A DNA stretch of 64,000 bases, taken from NCBI RefSeq assembly GCF_014196515.1, contig NZ_JACIDV010000005.1, forward strand, positions 124,001-188,000, in the 5' to 3' direction. Shown piece by piece: positions 36,704-45,464 of the stretch (the stretch's first letter is position 1; each line of letters begins with the position of its first letter). The stretch comes from Rhizobium skierniewicense (GTDB lineage Bacteria > Pseudomonadota > Alphaproteobacteria > Rhizobiales > Rhizobiaceae). Under the pieces are notes generated by a model. That model saw only the letters and a list, made by a program, of their open reading frames with translations. It ran no database searches and was not told the origin of the DNA. A program made the translations under genes and the position numbers.

Positions 36704-36925
36704 TTAGAGGCCGAGGCCGCCAAAGCGCTTGTTGAACTTGGAAACGCGACCGCCACGGTCCATCAGCTGCTGGTTGCCGCCGGTCCATGCCGGGTGCGAC
36801 GTTGGATCGATTTCGAGGTTCATGACCTGACCCTCAGAACCCCATGTGGAGCGTGTTTCGTATTCTGTGCCATCAGTCATGACCACTTTGATCATGTGAT
36901 AGTCGGGATGAATTTCAGCCTTCAT
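36704..36925 (-). CDS. rpmE: 50S ribosomal protein L31, zinc-free type
   Basis: 73 residues. It begins [19 protein letters not shown] and ends [13 protein letters not shown], the L31 signature. There are no cysteines, so the CxxC zinc ribbon is absent (C- form). Single gene. Confidence 0.95.
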   Translation of the reverse strand: MKAEIHPDYHMIKVVMTDGTEYETRSTWGSEGQVMNLEIDPTSHPAWTGGNQQLMDRGGRVSKFNKRFGGLGL

Positions 36926-37175
36926 GACAATCTTCCTGCTTTGGTAACGTGCGGACCATTTGCCGCAATTGCGTCAACTGAGCCAATTCAATAATGAAGC
37001 TCCAGACCATTTGGCCATGGCTTCCCAATTCGATGCGGAGCCTATACATGAAGGTCGCCGAGATAACAAGTGCCTGCCGATGCCTGGCTTCACACTTGGC
37101 GACACACAAAAGACGCTGAGCTTGCCGCAGGCTGGCAAAAGCCATTCGTCAAGCCGGCAGATGCAGGAGTAGATC

Positions 37176-38987
37176 GTGGCAGACATTGAGGACCAGAAAT
37201 CGTCCGCGCGCAAGACGCCGAAACCGCTGGCCAGTCTCCTGCCTTATCTGAAGCGATATCGCGGGCTGGTGGCGGCTGCCGTCTTCGCGCTCGTCCTGTC
37301 GTCGGCCACCACGCTTGCCCTGCCCCTCGCCGTTCGGCGCATCATCGACCATGGCTTCGAAGGAGCAGATGGCGCGATGATCAACAGCTATTTCGCCGTC
37401 CTCCTGGCGATCGCCGTCGTGCTCGCACTTGCCAGTGCCATGCGCTATTATTACGTCATGTCGATCGGCGAAAGGGTCGTGGCCGACCTGCGCCGCGACG
37501 TGTTTGCCCATCTGACATCGCTCTCCCAGGCCTTTTTCGACGTCAACCATTCCGGTGAACTGGCCTCGCGCCTGACCGCCGACACGGTGCAGATCCGCTC
37601 GGCCTTCGGCTCGTCTGCGTCGCAGGCACTGCGCAATATCCTGCTCTGTCTCGGTGGAGTGGCGATGATGGTCTATACAAGCCCCAGCCTCTCGGGTCTG
37701 GCACTGCTGGCCATCCCCCTCATCGTCTTCCCGCTGATCGCCTTCGGTCGTTCGGTGCGTTCGCGGTCCAGAACGACGCAGGATACGCTGGCGACTTCCT
37801 CTGCCTTTGCCGCCGAAACCATTTCCGCCAGCCGCACAATCCAGTCCTTCAATGCCGAAAGCCTGGCCAACTCACGCTACAATGACGCCGTCGAGAAAGC
37901 CTACCGTGGCGCCCGCTCTGCCATCAGCGCACGCGCTGTGCTGACGGCTGTCGCCATCAGCTTCGTCTTCGGCAGCGTCGTCGCCATCCTGTGGTATGGC
38001 GCGCATGGCGTGCTCATCGGCACGATTTCTGCCGGTACACTCAGCCAGTTCGTTCTCTATTCCGTTATCGCCGCAAGCTCGCTTGGCCAGCTTTCTGAAG
38101 TCTGGGGTGAGCTTTCGCAGGCCGGCGGTGCAGCTGAACGTCTGTCTGAATTGCTTCAGGAAAAATCCCCCGTCACGGATCCGGCAACGCCCGTTCCCCT
38201 GCCTGCCCCGGCTCGCGGTGAAGCGAGCTTCGAAAATGTCAGCTTCCATTACCCACAAGGCGGAGGCAGACCTGTCGTCACCGATTTGTCCCTCAAAGTC
38301 GCAGCGGGCGAAACGGTTGCCATCGTCGGCCCGTCCGGCGCCGGCAAAAGTACGATCTTTTCGCTGTTGATGCGGTTTTACGATCCACAAAGTGGACGCA
38401 TCACGGTCGATGGCACGGATATACGCTCGGTGACGCTGGAAGAGCTGCGCTCCCGGCTGGCGATCGTACCGCAGGATGTCGCGATCTTTGCGACTTCCAT
38501 CCACGACAACATTGCCTTTGGCAAACCGACAGCGACCCGTGAAGAGGTGCGCACCGCCGCCATCGCCGCACAGGCCGACGGCTTTATCGCCAATCTCGAC
38601 AACGGTTACGACACCATCGTGGGGGAGCGCGGCGTCACACTCTCCGGCGGCCAGCGTCAGCGTATCGCCATTGCGCGTGCCATCCTTCGAGATGCGCCCG
38701 TTCTGCTGCTCGACGAGGCAACCTCTGCATTGGATGCCGAAAGCGAGACACTGGTACAAAAGGCGCTGGATCAGCTGATAGCCAAACGCACCACCATCGT
38801 CATCGCCCATCGCCTTGCCACCGTGCTGAAAGCCGACCGCATCCTGGTCATGGACGAGGGCCGGATCATCGAGGAAGGCACCCATCAGAGCCTCACCAGA
38901 CAAGGTGGCCTCTATGCAAAACTCGCCCGCCTCCAGTTCGAAACACCTGGAAGCGAGGCGGTCGTACCGCTGGTAAAATCGAGCTAA
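37176..38987 (+). CDS. ABC exporter, fused membrane and ATPase domains (MsbA-like)
   Basis: 603 residues from a GTG at 37176, with AGGAG 6 nt upstream. Six membrane segments in residues 25-310, then the ATPase domain: Walker A GPSGAGKST near 385, Q-loop IVPQDVAIFA, signature LSGGQRQR, Walker B VLLLDEAT and H-loop IAHRL. This is the lipid/multidrug exporter type; as a homodimer it would flip lipid or drug substrates. The substrate cannot be read from sequence. The stop codon lies within an intergenic repeat. Confidence 0.92.
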   Translation: MADIEDQKSSARKTPKPLASLLPYLKRYRGLVAAAVFALVLSSATTLALPLAVRRIIDHGFEGADGAMINSYFAVLLAIAVVLALASAMRYYYVMSIGERVVADLRRDVFAHLTSLSQAFFDVNHSGELASRLTADTVQIRSAFGSSASQALRNILLCLGGVAMMVYTSPSLSGLALLAIPLIVFPLIAFGRSVRSRSRTTQDTLATSSAFAAETISASRTIQSFNAESLANSRYNDAVEKAYRGARSAISARAVLTAVAISFVFGSVVAILWYGAHGVLIGTISAGTLSQFVLYSVIAASSLGQLSEVWGELSQAGGAAERLSELLQEKSPVTDPATPVPLPAPARGEASFENVSFHYPQGGGRPVVTDLSLKVAAGETVAIVGPSGAGKSTIFSLLMRFYDPQSGRITVDGTDIRSVTLEELRSRLAIVPQDVAIFATSIHDNIAFGKPTATREEVRTAAIAAQADGFIANLDNGYDTIVGERGVTLSGGQRQRIAIARAILRDAPVLLLDEATSALDAESETLVQKALDQLIAKRTTIVIAHRLATVLKADRILVMDEGRIIEEGTHQSLTRQGGLYAKLARLQFETPGSEAVVPLVKSS

Positions 38988-39094
38988 AGCATGTCGCATT
39001 TCATTGTCCTCAATGAAACGATAACGTACAAGCGACAAACCTAGAGCTAAAGCGTGTCGCAGTGAATCCTATTCACAGAGACACGCTTTAGCTC
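38981..39094. repeat. two copies of a GAGCTAAAGC palindromic repeat
   Basis: GAGCTAAAGC-R-TGTCGCA occurs at 38981-38998 (R=A) and 39044-39061 (R=G). The second copy has a perfect 15-bp partner at 39080-39094, enclosing GTGAAT-CCT-ATTCAC (39062-39067/39071-39076). The first has its own inner hairpin TTTCATTG-TCCT-CAATGAAA (38999-39006/39011-39018) but a decayed outer arm. Both copies supply the TAA stop codons of the converging genes. Confidence 0.75.
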
Positions 39095-40734
39095 CCAACG
39101 CTCCTGCCCGCGACCCTACCGGAAAACAGGCACCCTCCCAGAAATGTGCCTTCGAGCGCGTTGTAGCCGTGCATGCCCCCACCGCCGAACCCGGCGACTT
39201 CGCCTGCCGCGTAAAGTCCAGGCACGGGCGCACCGGCTCCGTCCAGCACGCGACCCTGGAGATCGGTGTGGAGACCGCCCAGCGTCTTGCGGGTGAGGAT
39301 GTGCAGGCGCACCGCAATCAGCGGCCCGGCTGCCGGGTCTAGAAGGCGATGTGGCTTTGCCGTGCGCATCAGCTTGTCGCCGAGATAATTGCGCGCACCG
39401 CGTATCGCTGTGATCTGCGCATCCTTGCTGAAACCATTGGTGAGCTCCCGGTCCCGCGCTTCTATCTGAGTGCGGATATGACCGGCATCCAACGCTCGCT
39501 CACCGGTCATGGCGTTCATCGCGTCCACAAGATCCTCAAGCGTTTCGCGAACGGCGAAATCTTCGCCACGCTCCATGAAGGCCTTGACCGGGCCCGGCGG
39601 CTCCTTGCCCAGACGTTTCAGCAGCAAGCGGATATTCTTGTCTGTCAGGTCAGGGTTTTGCTCGGAACCCGATAGTGCGAATTCCTTCTTGATGATCGCC
39701 TTTGTCAGAATGAACCAGCTGTAATCGCTGTTCCGTTCGCGCAGGATTTTAAGCGTTCCCAGCGTGTCGAAGCCAGGCATGGCAGGGGCAGGCAGGCGAT
39801 CACCGCGTGCATCGCACCAGAAGGACGATGGGCCGGGGAGAATACGAATGCCATGATTGGGCCAGATCGGGTCGTGGTTTTTCACGCCCTCGGTATAATG
39901 CCACATACGATCACGGTTGATGACCTTGCCGCCCGCCGCCTCGGTAATGCCGATCATGCGCCCGTCCACATGGGCTGGCACACCACAGACCATCTCCGCT
40001 GGCGGTTGGCCCAGCCGCTCCACCGGCCAGTTCTGCCGAACCAGATCATGATTGCCGCCGATGCCACCCGATGTGACCACCACAGCCGAGGCATCAACAC
40101 GGAAGGTGCCAATCCTGTCGCGGTTGCTGGTTTCGCCGCGCCGTACCGGATCATGGTCCAGAACAGTCCCGGATATGCCAGTGACCACACCATTGGTATT
40201 TTCAAGCGCATCCACCTGATGGCGGAATCTGAAGACAATTTTGCCGTCGGCCTCTAGGGCTTTTGCTTTCGTCACGAAGGGCTCCAAGACGCCGGGGCCG
40301 GTGCCCCAGGTGACATGAAAGCGCGGCACGGAATTGCCGTGACCGTGGGCGTGCGATCCGCCACGCTCTGCCCAACCGACGACCGGAAACCAGCGCATGC
40401 CAAGCCCATGCAGCCATGCACGCTTTTCACCCGCGGCAAAATTCAGATAGGCCTCAGCCCAAAGGCGCGGCCAATGGTCTTCAGGCCGGTCAAACGCTGC
40501 CGAACCCAGCCAGTCCTGACGGGCGAGATCGAGACTGTCTCTGATACGCATGAAACGCTGCTCCGGGCTGTCGACGAAGAACAACCCTCCGAGTGACCAG
40601 AACGCTTGCCCTCCCAGGTTCTGCTCGCCTTCCTGATCCAGCAGGCAAACCCGCAGCCCACGCTCTGCTGCCTCGATCGCGGCCACCAGACCGGCAAGCC
40701 CGGCGCCCACAACAATAACGTCAAATCGCTCCAT
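39088..40734 (-). CDS. FAD-binding dehydrogenase (fumarate reductase/KstD-like)
   Basis: 548 residues from the ATG at 40734, with GGGAGGGG upstream. The dinucleotide motif VVGAGLAGLVAAIEAAERG is near residue 8, and the FAD-linked C-terminal block GLYAAGEVAGFGGGGMHGYNALEGTFLGG is near residue 505. Full-length match to the 'FAD-binding dehydrogenase' subfamily related to 3-ketosteroid dehydrogenases and soluble fumarate reductases. The physiological substrate is unknown. It converges with the ABC gene at the palindromic repeat. Confidence 0.85.
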   Translation of the reverse strand: MERFDVIVVGAGLAGLVAAIEAAERGLRVCLLDQEGEQNLGGQAFWSLGGLFFVDSPEQRFMRIRDSLDLARQDWLGSAAFDRPEDHWPRLWAEAYLNFAAGEKRAWLHGLGMRWFPVVGWAERGGSHAHGHGNSVPRFHVTWGTGPGVLEPFVTKAKALEADGKIVFRFRHQVDALENTNGVVTGISGTVLDHDPVRRGETSNRDRIGTFRVDASAVVVTSGGIGGNHDLVRQNWPVERLGQPPAEMVCGVPAHVDGRMIGITEAAGGKVINRDRMWHYTEGVKNHDPIWPNHGIRILPGPSSFWCDARGDRLPAPAMPGFDTLGTLKILRERNSDYSWFILTKAIIKKEFALSGSEQNPDLTDKNIRLLLKRLGKEPPGPVKAFMERGEDFAVRETLEDLVDAMNAMTGERALDAGHIRTQIEARDRELTNGFSKDAQITAIRGARNYLGDKLMRTAKPHRLLDPAAGPLIAVRLHILTRKTLGGLHTDLQGRVLDGAGAPVPGLYAAGEVAGFGGGGMHGYNALEGTFLGGCLFSGRVAGRSVGS

Positions 40735-40943
40735 CAACCCCTCCCGGACAGAATCGATTTACTTTTACGCAAACGTCAAAAGGATGCAACGGGTGAGGGT
40801 GAGAGGGCATCCGGTTGAAGAATCAAAGTGATCGTGACCTGGGCAACGAGAGGCAGGGTACATCCCCTTGCTGGAGGGCAAAGCGACCCTATCCGCCGAA
40901 CCTATGCCGAGATGGCAGCCAGTCCCGCGGCTGCACCTCTACC

Positions 40944-41975
40944 TCACCGCTCCGTCAGTTTCAGCTCGATCCTGCGGTTCTGAGAACGGGCTTCCGGTGT
41001 ATCGCCCTCGGCCAGCGGCTGGTATTCGCCAAAACCGGCAGCAACGAGGCGATTGGCCGGAACGCCTTTGGAAACGAGGTATTTGACCACCGAGGTCGCG
41101 CGTGCTGACGAGAGTTCCCAATTGTCTCGGAAACGGCCATTGCCCGAAAGCTGGACGTTGTCGGTATGACCGTCCACGCGCAGCACCCAATTGATTTCGG
41201 GCGGAATTTCCTTTGCGAGATCAATGATGGCAGTCGCAAGCTTGGCCATCTCGGTCTGACCGTCCGGGTTGAGATCATTGCCACCGGACGGAAACAGCAC
41301 TTCCGACTGGAAGACAAAGCGGTCACCGACGATACGGATGTTTTCCCGATCCGAGAGGATTTCCCGCAGACGTCCGAAGAAATCCGAGCGATAGCGGTTG
41401 AGTTCCTGCACGCGCTGCGCAAGCGCCACATTCAGGCGGCGACCGAGATCGGCAATCTTGACCTGTGAGGAGGTGTCTTTTGCTTCGGACGCCTGCAAGG
41501 CGGATTCGACCGACGCGATCTGCGCGCGAAGCGCTGCGATCTGCTGGTTGAGAAGATCGATCTGCGCCGAGGCACGTGCGCCGGACTGTCGTGCGTCCTC
41601 AAGCTCACCAGACAATTGGCCAACGCGGGCATTGGCGGCGGAACTGTTGCCCGCGCCGGAATCCAGCAAGGATTGCAGCCGCGAGCGTTCGCTTTCCGAT
41701 ACGGCTAATGTCGATTGCAGATTGGCCAGCGTATCTTCGATGTCCTGCTTGCTGCCCTTTTCGAGTGCCAGCAACTCGGTGAGTTCGGAAATCTGGTTGT
41801 TGAGCCGGTTCAGCACCTCATCCTTGCCGGAAATTTCCCGCGAGAGAATGAATTGTGCCAGCACGAAGACCGTAAGCAGGAACATGACGGCCATGAGCAG
41901 CGTCGACAGGGCGTCAACGAAGCCCGGCCAATAATCGACACTGCGATCGCGACGGCGATTGCGCCCAAGCGCCAT
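40944..41975 (-). CDS. MotB-like peptidoglycan-binding protein with coiled coil and OmpA domain
   Basis: 343 residues from the ATG at 41975, with GGGAG upstream. A basic N-terminus is followed by VDYWPGFVDALSTLLMAVMFLL, one membrane helix with an Asp just before it as in MotB. Residues 50-190 form a long periplasmic coiled coil (ISELTELLALEKGSKQDIED, LLNQQIAALRAQIASVE), and an OmpA domain follows with VDGHTDNVQL, NWELSSARATSVV and SQNRRIELKL. It starts 2 nt after the MotA-like stop and forms an ion-driven stator-like pair with it. No flagellar genes are near. A 206-bp gap before the FAD gene holds nothing I recognise. Confidence 0.88.
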   Translation of the reverse strand: MALGRNRRRDRSVDYWPGFVDALSTLLMAVMFLLTVFVLAQFILSREISGKDEVLNRLNNQISELTELLALEKGSKQDIEDTLANLQSTLAVSESERSRLQSLLDSGAGNSSAANARVGQLSGELEDARQSGARASAQIDLLNQQIAALRAQIASVESALQASEAKDTSSQVKIADLGRRLNVALAQRVQELNRYRSDFFGRLREILSDRENIRIVGDRFVFQSEVLFPSGGNDLNPDGQTEMAKLATAIIDLAKEIPPEINWVLRVDGHTDNVQLSGNGRFRDNWELSSARATSVVKYLVSKGVPANRLVAAGFGEYQPLAEGDTPEARSQNRRIELKLTER

Positions 41976-41977
41976 GA

Positions 41978-42997
41978 TCAATCGCTCCCGTTATCGTGGC
42001 GGGTGGAGCGGCCGGTGTTTTTCTGCTCGGCGTCGATGCGGGCCGACAGCCTGTCCAGCGTACGGCGCAGGGATTTCGATTCCTCCTGCTGCGCTTCGAT
42101 CCAGTCACGCAGCATCTGCTGTTCACCGCGCATGTTCTTGACAAGACCCTGAATACCCTCGGCAAGGCTGGTCATGGCAGCGAGCGAACGTTCGGTGCCG
42201 ACGGCACCGTAAGCGGCAGGCCGGCCCTCGCCGACAACGTCATTGCCAGGATCGGTCACGGACGACAGCCAGTTTTCCAACTCGGTGTAAAACCGGTTCT
42301 GGGCACGCCCGGCCTGAAGATCGAGAAAGCCGAGAATGAGCGAGCCGGACAGACCCAGCAGCGAGGACGAGAACGCCGTACCCATGCCGGAAAGGGGCGC
42401 GGTCAGACCCGATTTCAAAGAGGAGAGAATGTCGTTGGTATCACCCGCTGTGGGGTCGAGCCCCTGAATGACGTCGCTAATGGCAGCGATGGTGCCGATC
42501 AAACCCCAGAAGGTGCCGAGCAGACCGAGAAAGACCAAGAGACCGATGAGATAGCGCGATGTGTCGCGCGATTCGTCCAGACGCGTGGCGATCGAATCCA
42601 GCAGCGAACGTTGGGTGACGGTGGACAGGCGAACCTCGGCGCGCCTGTCGAGAACCGAGCGCATGGGAGCCAGCAGCTTTGGCGCTCGTCCAGCCTTGTC
42701 CACGGTGCCAGCCGCCTGAAACCGGTTGAACCAGCTCACCTCGGGGCGAAGCGAAAGAATCTGGGTGAACACCAGAATGATGCCAATAACCAGAACGCCG
42801 AGAATGAAGCCGTTCAGGCCTGGATTGGTCATGAACGCGGTTTGCGCCTGCCGAAAGAGGATTGCAGCGAGGAAGGCGACGATGATGAGGAAGAGGACCA
42901 TCGTCCACAAAAACGGCGTGGGGCTCGACAGCTTATGATGATATTCTTTCGTGACCGACCTCTCGACGCCGACATCGAGCCGTTCCGTATCCGCCAT
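41978..42997 (-). CDS. MotA/TolQ/ExbB-type proton channel protein
   Basis: 339 residues from the ATG at 42997, with GAGGGA 9 nt upstream (an ATG three codons earlier is too close to it). Four membrane segments near residues 30-52, 62-85, 150-180 and 200-228. The last two have GTFWGLIGTIAAISDVIQG and MGTAFSSSLLGLSGSLILGF, a proton-channel pattern shared with MotA. The cytosolic C-terminus is a short coiled coil (MRGEQQMLRDWIEAQQEESK). Partner of the MotB-like gene downstream. Confidence 0.88.
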   Translation of the reverse strand: MADTERLDVGVERSVTKEYHHKLSSPTPFLWTMVLFLIIVAFLAAILFRQAQTAFMTNPGLNGFILGVLVIGIILVFTQILSLRPEVSWFNRFQAAGTVDKAGRAPKLLAPMRSVLDRRAEVRLSTVTQRSLLDSIATRLDESRDTSRYLIGLLVFLGLLGTFWGLIGTIAAISDVIQGLDPTAGDTNDILSSLKSGLTAPLSGMGTAFSSSLLGLSGSLILGFLDLQAGRAQNRFYTELENWLSSVTDPGNDVVGEGRPAAYGAVGTERSLAAMTSLAEGIQGLVKNMRGEQQMLRDWIEAQQEESKSLRRTLDRLSARIDAEQKNTGRSTRHDNGSD

Positions 42998-43209
42998 AAT
43001 GCTCATTCCCTCTGGACCTGCCGCGACGTCCGCGTAAACGCGCCTGAAAGCGGTTCGGCATCGCGTCATCGCTGTTATGACGGGAAGCTAGTGGAAAATT
43101 ACGACGAATTGAAGTGAAAAGCCGGAGGCCAAAGGGTTTTTGCAAGATGTCTTGATAACAGGGCCGTGGGGAGGACCGTTTGCGTCATCCCGCATCTTAT
43201 GCCGGACAG

Positions 43210-43233
43210 GTGCGATCAACCCCTTGATCGCAC
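43210..43233. repeat. GTGCGATCAA hairpin in the suhB-MotA gap
   Basis: Perfect 10-bp inverted repeat GTGCGATCAA-CCCC-TTGATCGCAC. GCGTCATCC at 43182-43190 and GATGAC near 43292 may mark the ends of a larger mosaic element like that after pgk. No T-run follows. Confidence 0.45.
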
Positions 43234-43304
43234 AACATTACTTTGCACAGTCAACGTAACAGTGCTGAATTCCGGCTCAAGGCCCGAATGATGACATGAC
43301 AGCA

Positions 43305-44105
43305 TTAACGCCCTGGTATCGGACGGTTGATGACTTCGCTCAGCGCTTTTTGGATATATTCGTTTCCGGCAACGACGCTCCCTGTCCCGAGAATGTCCTG
43401 TCCGCCCTTCATGTCGCTGACGAAGCCGCCAGCTTCACGAATCAGAACGAGACCAGCGGCCATGTCCCAAGGCGCCAGCTCCGCCTCCCAAAAACCGTCA
43501 AGACGACCAGCCGCAACATAAGCGAGATCCAGCGAAGCCGCACCGAAGCGGCGGATGCCAGCGACCTCACCCATGGCGTGACGAAGCTCAACGAGAAACT
43601 TGCCGTGATTGCCACGACCCAGATGCGGAACGCCGCAACTGACGACACAATCGGTAATCTGCTTGCGTGCGGCGACACGAATGCGGCGATCGTTAAGAAA
43701 CGCGCCGCTGCCACGCTCGGCGGTGTAAAGCTCGTCTGTCGCAGGGTTGAAGATCACGCCGGCAACAATTTCGCCGTTGCGCTCCAGCGCGATGGAGACG
43801 GCAAACTGTGGGATGCCGTGCAGAAAGTTGGTGGTTCCGTCCAGGGGGTCGACGATCCAGCGATGGGCGCCGTCGGAACCCTTTTCCTCGCCGCCTTCTT
43901 CGCCAAGAAAGTCGTAGGTCGGGCGGGCCTTCATCAACTCGTCATGGACGATCTTCTCAGCCTTGAGATCGGCCTGCGAGACGAAATCGCCAGGGCCTTT
44001 GACTGAGACCTGCAGGTTCTGCACTTCACCGAAGTCACGCGACAACGATTTTCCAGCCTTGAGGGCGGCCTGAACCATGACGTTGAGAAGGGCTGAACGG
44101 GCCAT
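43305..44105 (-). CDS. suhB: inositol monophosphatase family protein (SuhB-like)
   Basis: 266 residues. Metal-site motifs: EEGGEEKG near residue 66, WIVDPLDGTTNFLHGIPQFAVSIAL near 82-106 and WDMAAGLVLIREAGGFVSD near 218. Mg2+-dependent, Li+-sensitive phosphatases of this family act on myo-inositol-1-phosphate and similar substrates; SuhB homologues also act in rRNA antitermination. Single gene. Confidence 0.9.
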   Translation of the reverse strand: MARSALLNVMVQAALKAGKSLSRDFGEVQNLQVSVKGPGDFVSQADLKAEKIVHDELMKARPTYDFLGEEGGEEKGSDGAHRWIVDPLDGTTNFLHGIPQFAVSIALERNGEIVAGVIFNPATDELYTAERGSGAFLNDRRIRVAARKQITDCVVSCGVPHLGRGNHGKFLVELRHAMGEVAGIRRFGAASLDLAYVAAGRLDGFWEAELAPWDMAAGLVLIREAGGFVSDMKGGQDILGTGSVVAGNEYIQKALSEVINRPIPGR

Positions 44106-44247
44106 GACGATGTTCCTGAAAGGTGGCTGAACCTGCTAGCCGAAATTTCCGGCAGGCACGCAAATGCGGTTTCTGATTGAAAGTTTGCGGTTCAAGACCA
44201 CAAAACGCGCTGGAATTCAAGGTAAAAAGCCGAAAGACGATAGGAAC

Positions 44248-45456
44248 TCAACTCGGACGGAAACGGTTCGCGGCGTCGATCGCTTGTCTCTGCTGGTCCT
44301 CTTCGATGCCGAGATAGAAATCCTCCAGACTTGCGTCTTTGAGGCCCGCGCGGCGTGACAGCACATACCATTTCGCAGCTTCGACCGGATTGGGCTTGGT
44401 CCCAAGTGCCTGAATGTAGAGATGGGCGACCTTGTTCTGGGCAACGACATTGCCGCGTTGGGCCGCGCCATAGAGCCAGCGGAAGCCTTCTTCCAAATTG
44501 CGCTCGCCGCCCACGCCGTTGATCAACCAGACGCCGAGATCAACCTGTGCGGTATCGAAGCCGGCTTTTGCCGCACGCGTCAGCCAGTCACGGGCTTTCG
44601 CTTTTTTGGCAGCCGGGATGTCCTTGAGGTTCCAATAGATTTGCGAAACGGCATATTGCGCGTCGGCTATGCCTTTTTCAGCGGATCTTTCATAAAATGG
44701 GAGGGCAGCCTGCAAGCCATTGGCCCCGGGCGTCTGCGACACAAGGATTTGCGCCCAGTTGAATTCGGCCTCGCCATTTCCCGCTTGTGCAGCGCGGCGC
44801 ATGTAATCGTCGGCCAGGGTCTTGTCGTGCTTGACGATTTTGCCGTCTATCAGCAGCAGGGCATATTTGAACATGGCGACCGCATCGCCACCCTTGGCAG
44901 CCTGCTCGTACCAGAAGGCAGCGGTCTTTTCGTCGCGCGCAATACCGAACCCACGGGACATCATTTCGGCAACCAGCGTCTGCGCCGCCGCGTCGCCCGC
45001 CTGGGCGCGGGTCAGCGCTTTCGACAGTGCCTGAACATATTCGCCGCGCTGATAGTGACCAAAGGCTTCATCGACCTTGCCCAGAAATTTCTTTTCCGGC
45101 GGAAGTGCCGGAAGATCGGCGCCCATACGCTGGTAAACGTTCACACCTTCGGACGGCTGCAGATCCTTCTGGTCGCTCGTACCGACGCGGCCCTTGCGGA
45201 TCGGATCGGCATTCGGATCGGATGGACGCGACAGAATCTCGGGCGCACCGGCCTTGGCAGGCCCAAAATCCGTATCCCCATCCGTCGGCGTCACGTCAGG
45301 CTGCGGCGCGTTGGCTCCGACACCCGGCAATAAATCGGCCTGTGGCTGGGCCGGGGCCGTGGTCGGATCTTGCGCAAAAACGCCATGCGAGATGGAGGCG
45401 CAAGCCAGCGCGAGAGCCAAAACAGACGGTTGCAAACGAAGGAAACGAGCGATCAT
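44248..45456 (-). CDS. exported Sel1-repeat protein
   Basis: 402 residues from the ATG at 45456 (a TTG four codons upstream is possible). Signal peptide MIARFLRLQPSVLALALACA... to about residue 28. A Pro/Asp-rich linker is followed by six or so Sel1 repeats, with AQTLVAEMMSRGFGIARDEKTAAFWYEQAAKGGD, EAEFNWAQILVSQ and DLGVWLINGVGGERNLEEGFRWLYGAA-type units. Sel1 arrays are protein-binding scaffolds. Lies 8 nt after the ThiE-like gene. Confidence 0.85.
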   Translation of the reverse strand: MIARFLRLQPSVLALALACASISHGVFAQDPTTAPAQPQADLLPGVGANAPQPDVTPTDGDTDFGPAKAGAPEILSRPSDPNADPIRKGRVGTSDQKDLQPSEGVNVYQRMGADLPALPPEKKFLGKVDEAFGHYQRGEYVQALSKALTRAQAGDAAAQTLVAEMMSRGFGIARDEKTAAFWYEQAAKGGDAVAMFKYALLLIDGKIVKHDKTLADDYMRRAAQAGNGEAEFNWAQILVSQTPGANGLQAALPFYERSAEKGIADAQYAVSQIYWNLKDIPAAKKAKARDWLTRAAKAGFDTAQVDLGVWLINGVGGERNLEEGFRWLYGAAQRGNVVAQNKVAHLYIQALGTKPNPVEAAKWYVLSRRAGLKDASLEDFYLGIEEDQQRQAIDAANRFRPS

Positions 45457-45464
45457 CGCCTGTA

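Noticed and set aside
37872-39038. 388-codon frame opposite the ABC exporter
   Set aside because: Antisense shadow; it begins in the palindromic repeat and lacks a start region.
40944-42997. Zorya-type anti-phage system
   Set aside because: The MotA/OmpA pair resembles ZorA/ZorB, but ZorC/D/E-like genes are absent; the flanking genes encode an FAD dehydrogenase and an inositol phosphatase, and the coiled coil is in the OmpA protein rather than the channel tail.
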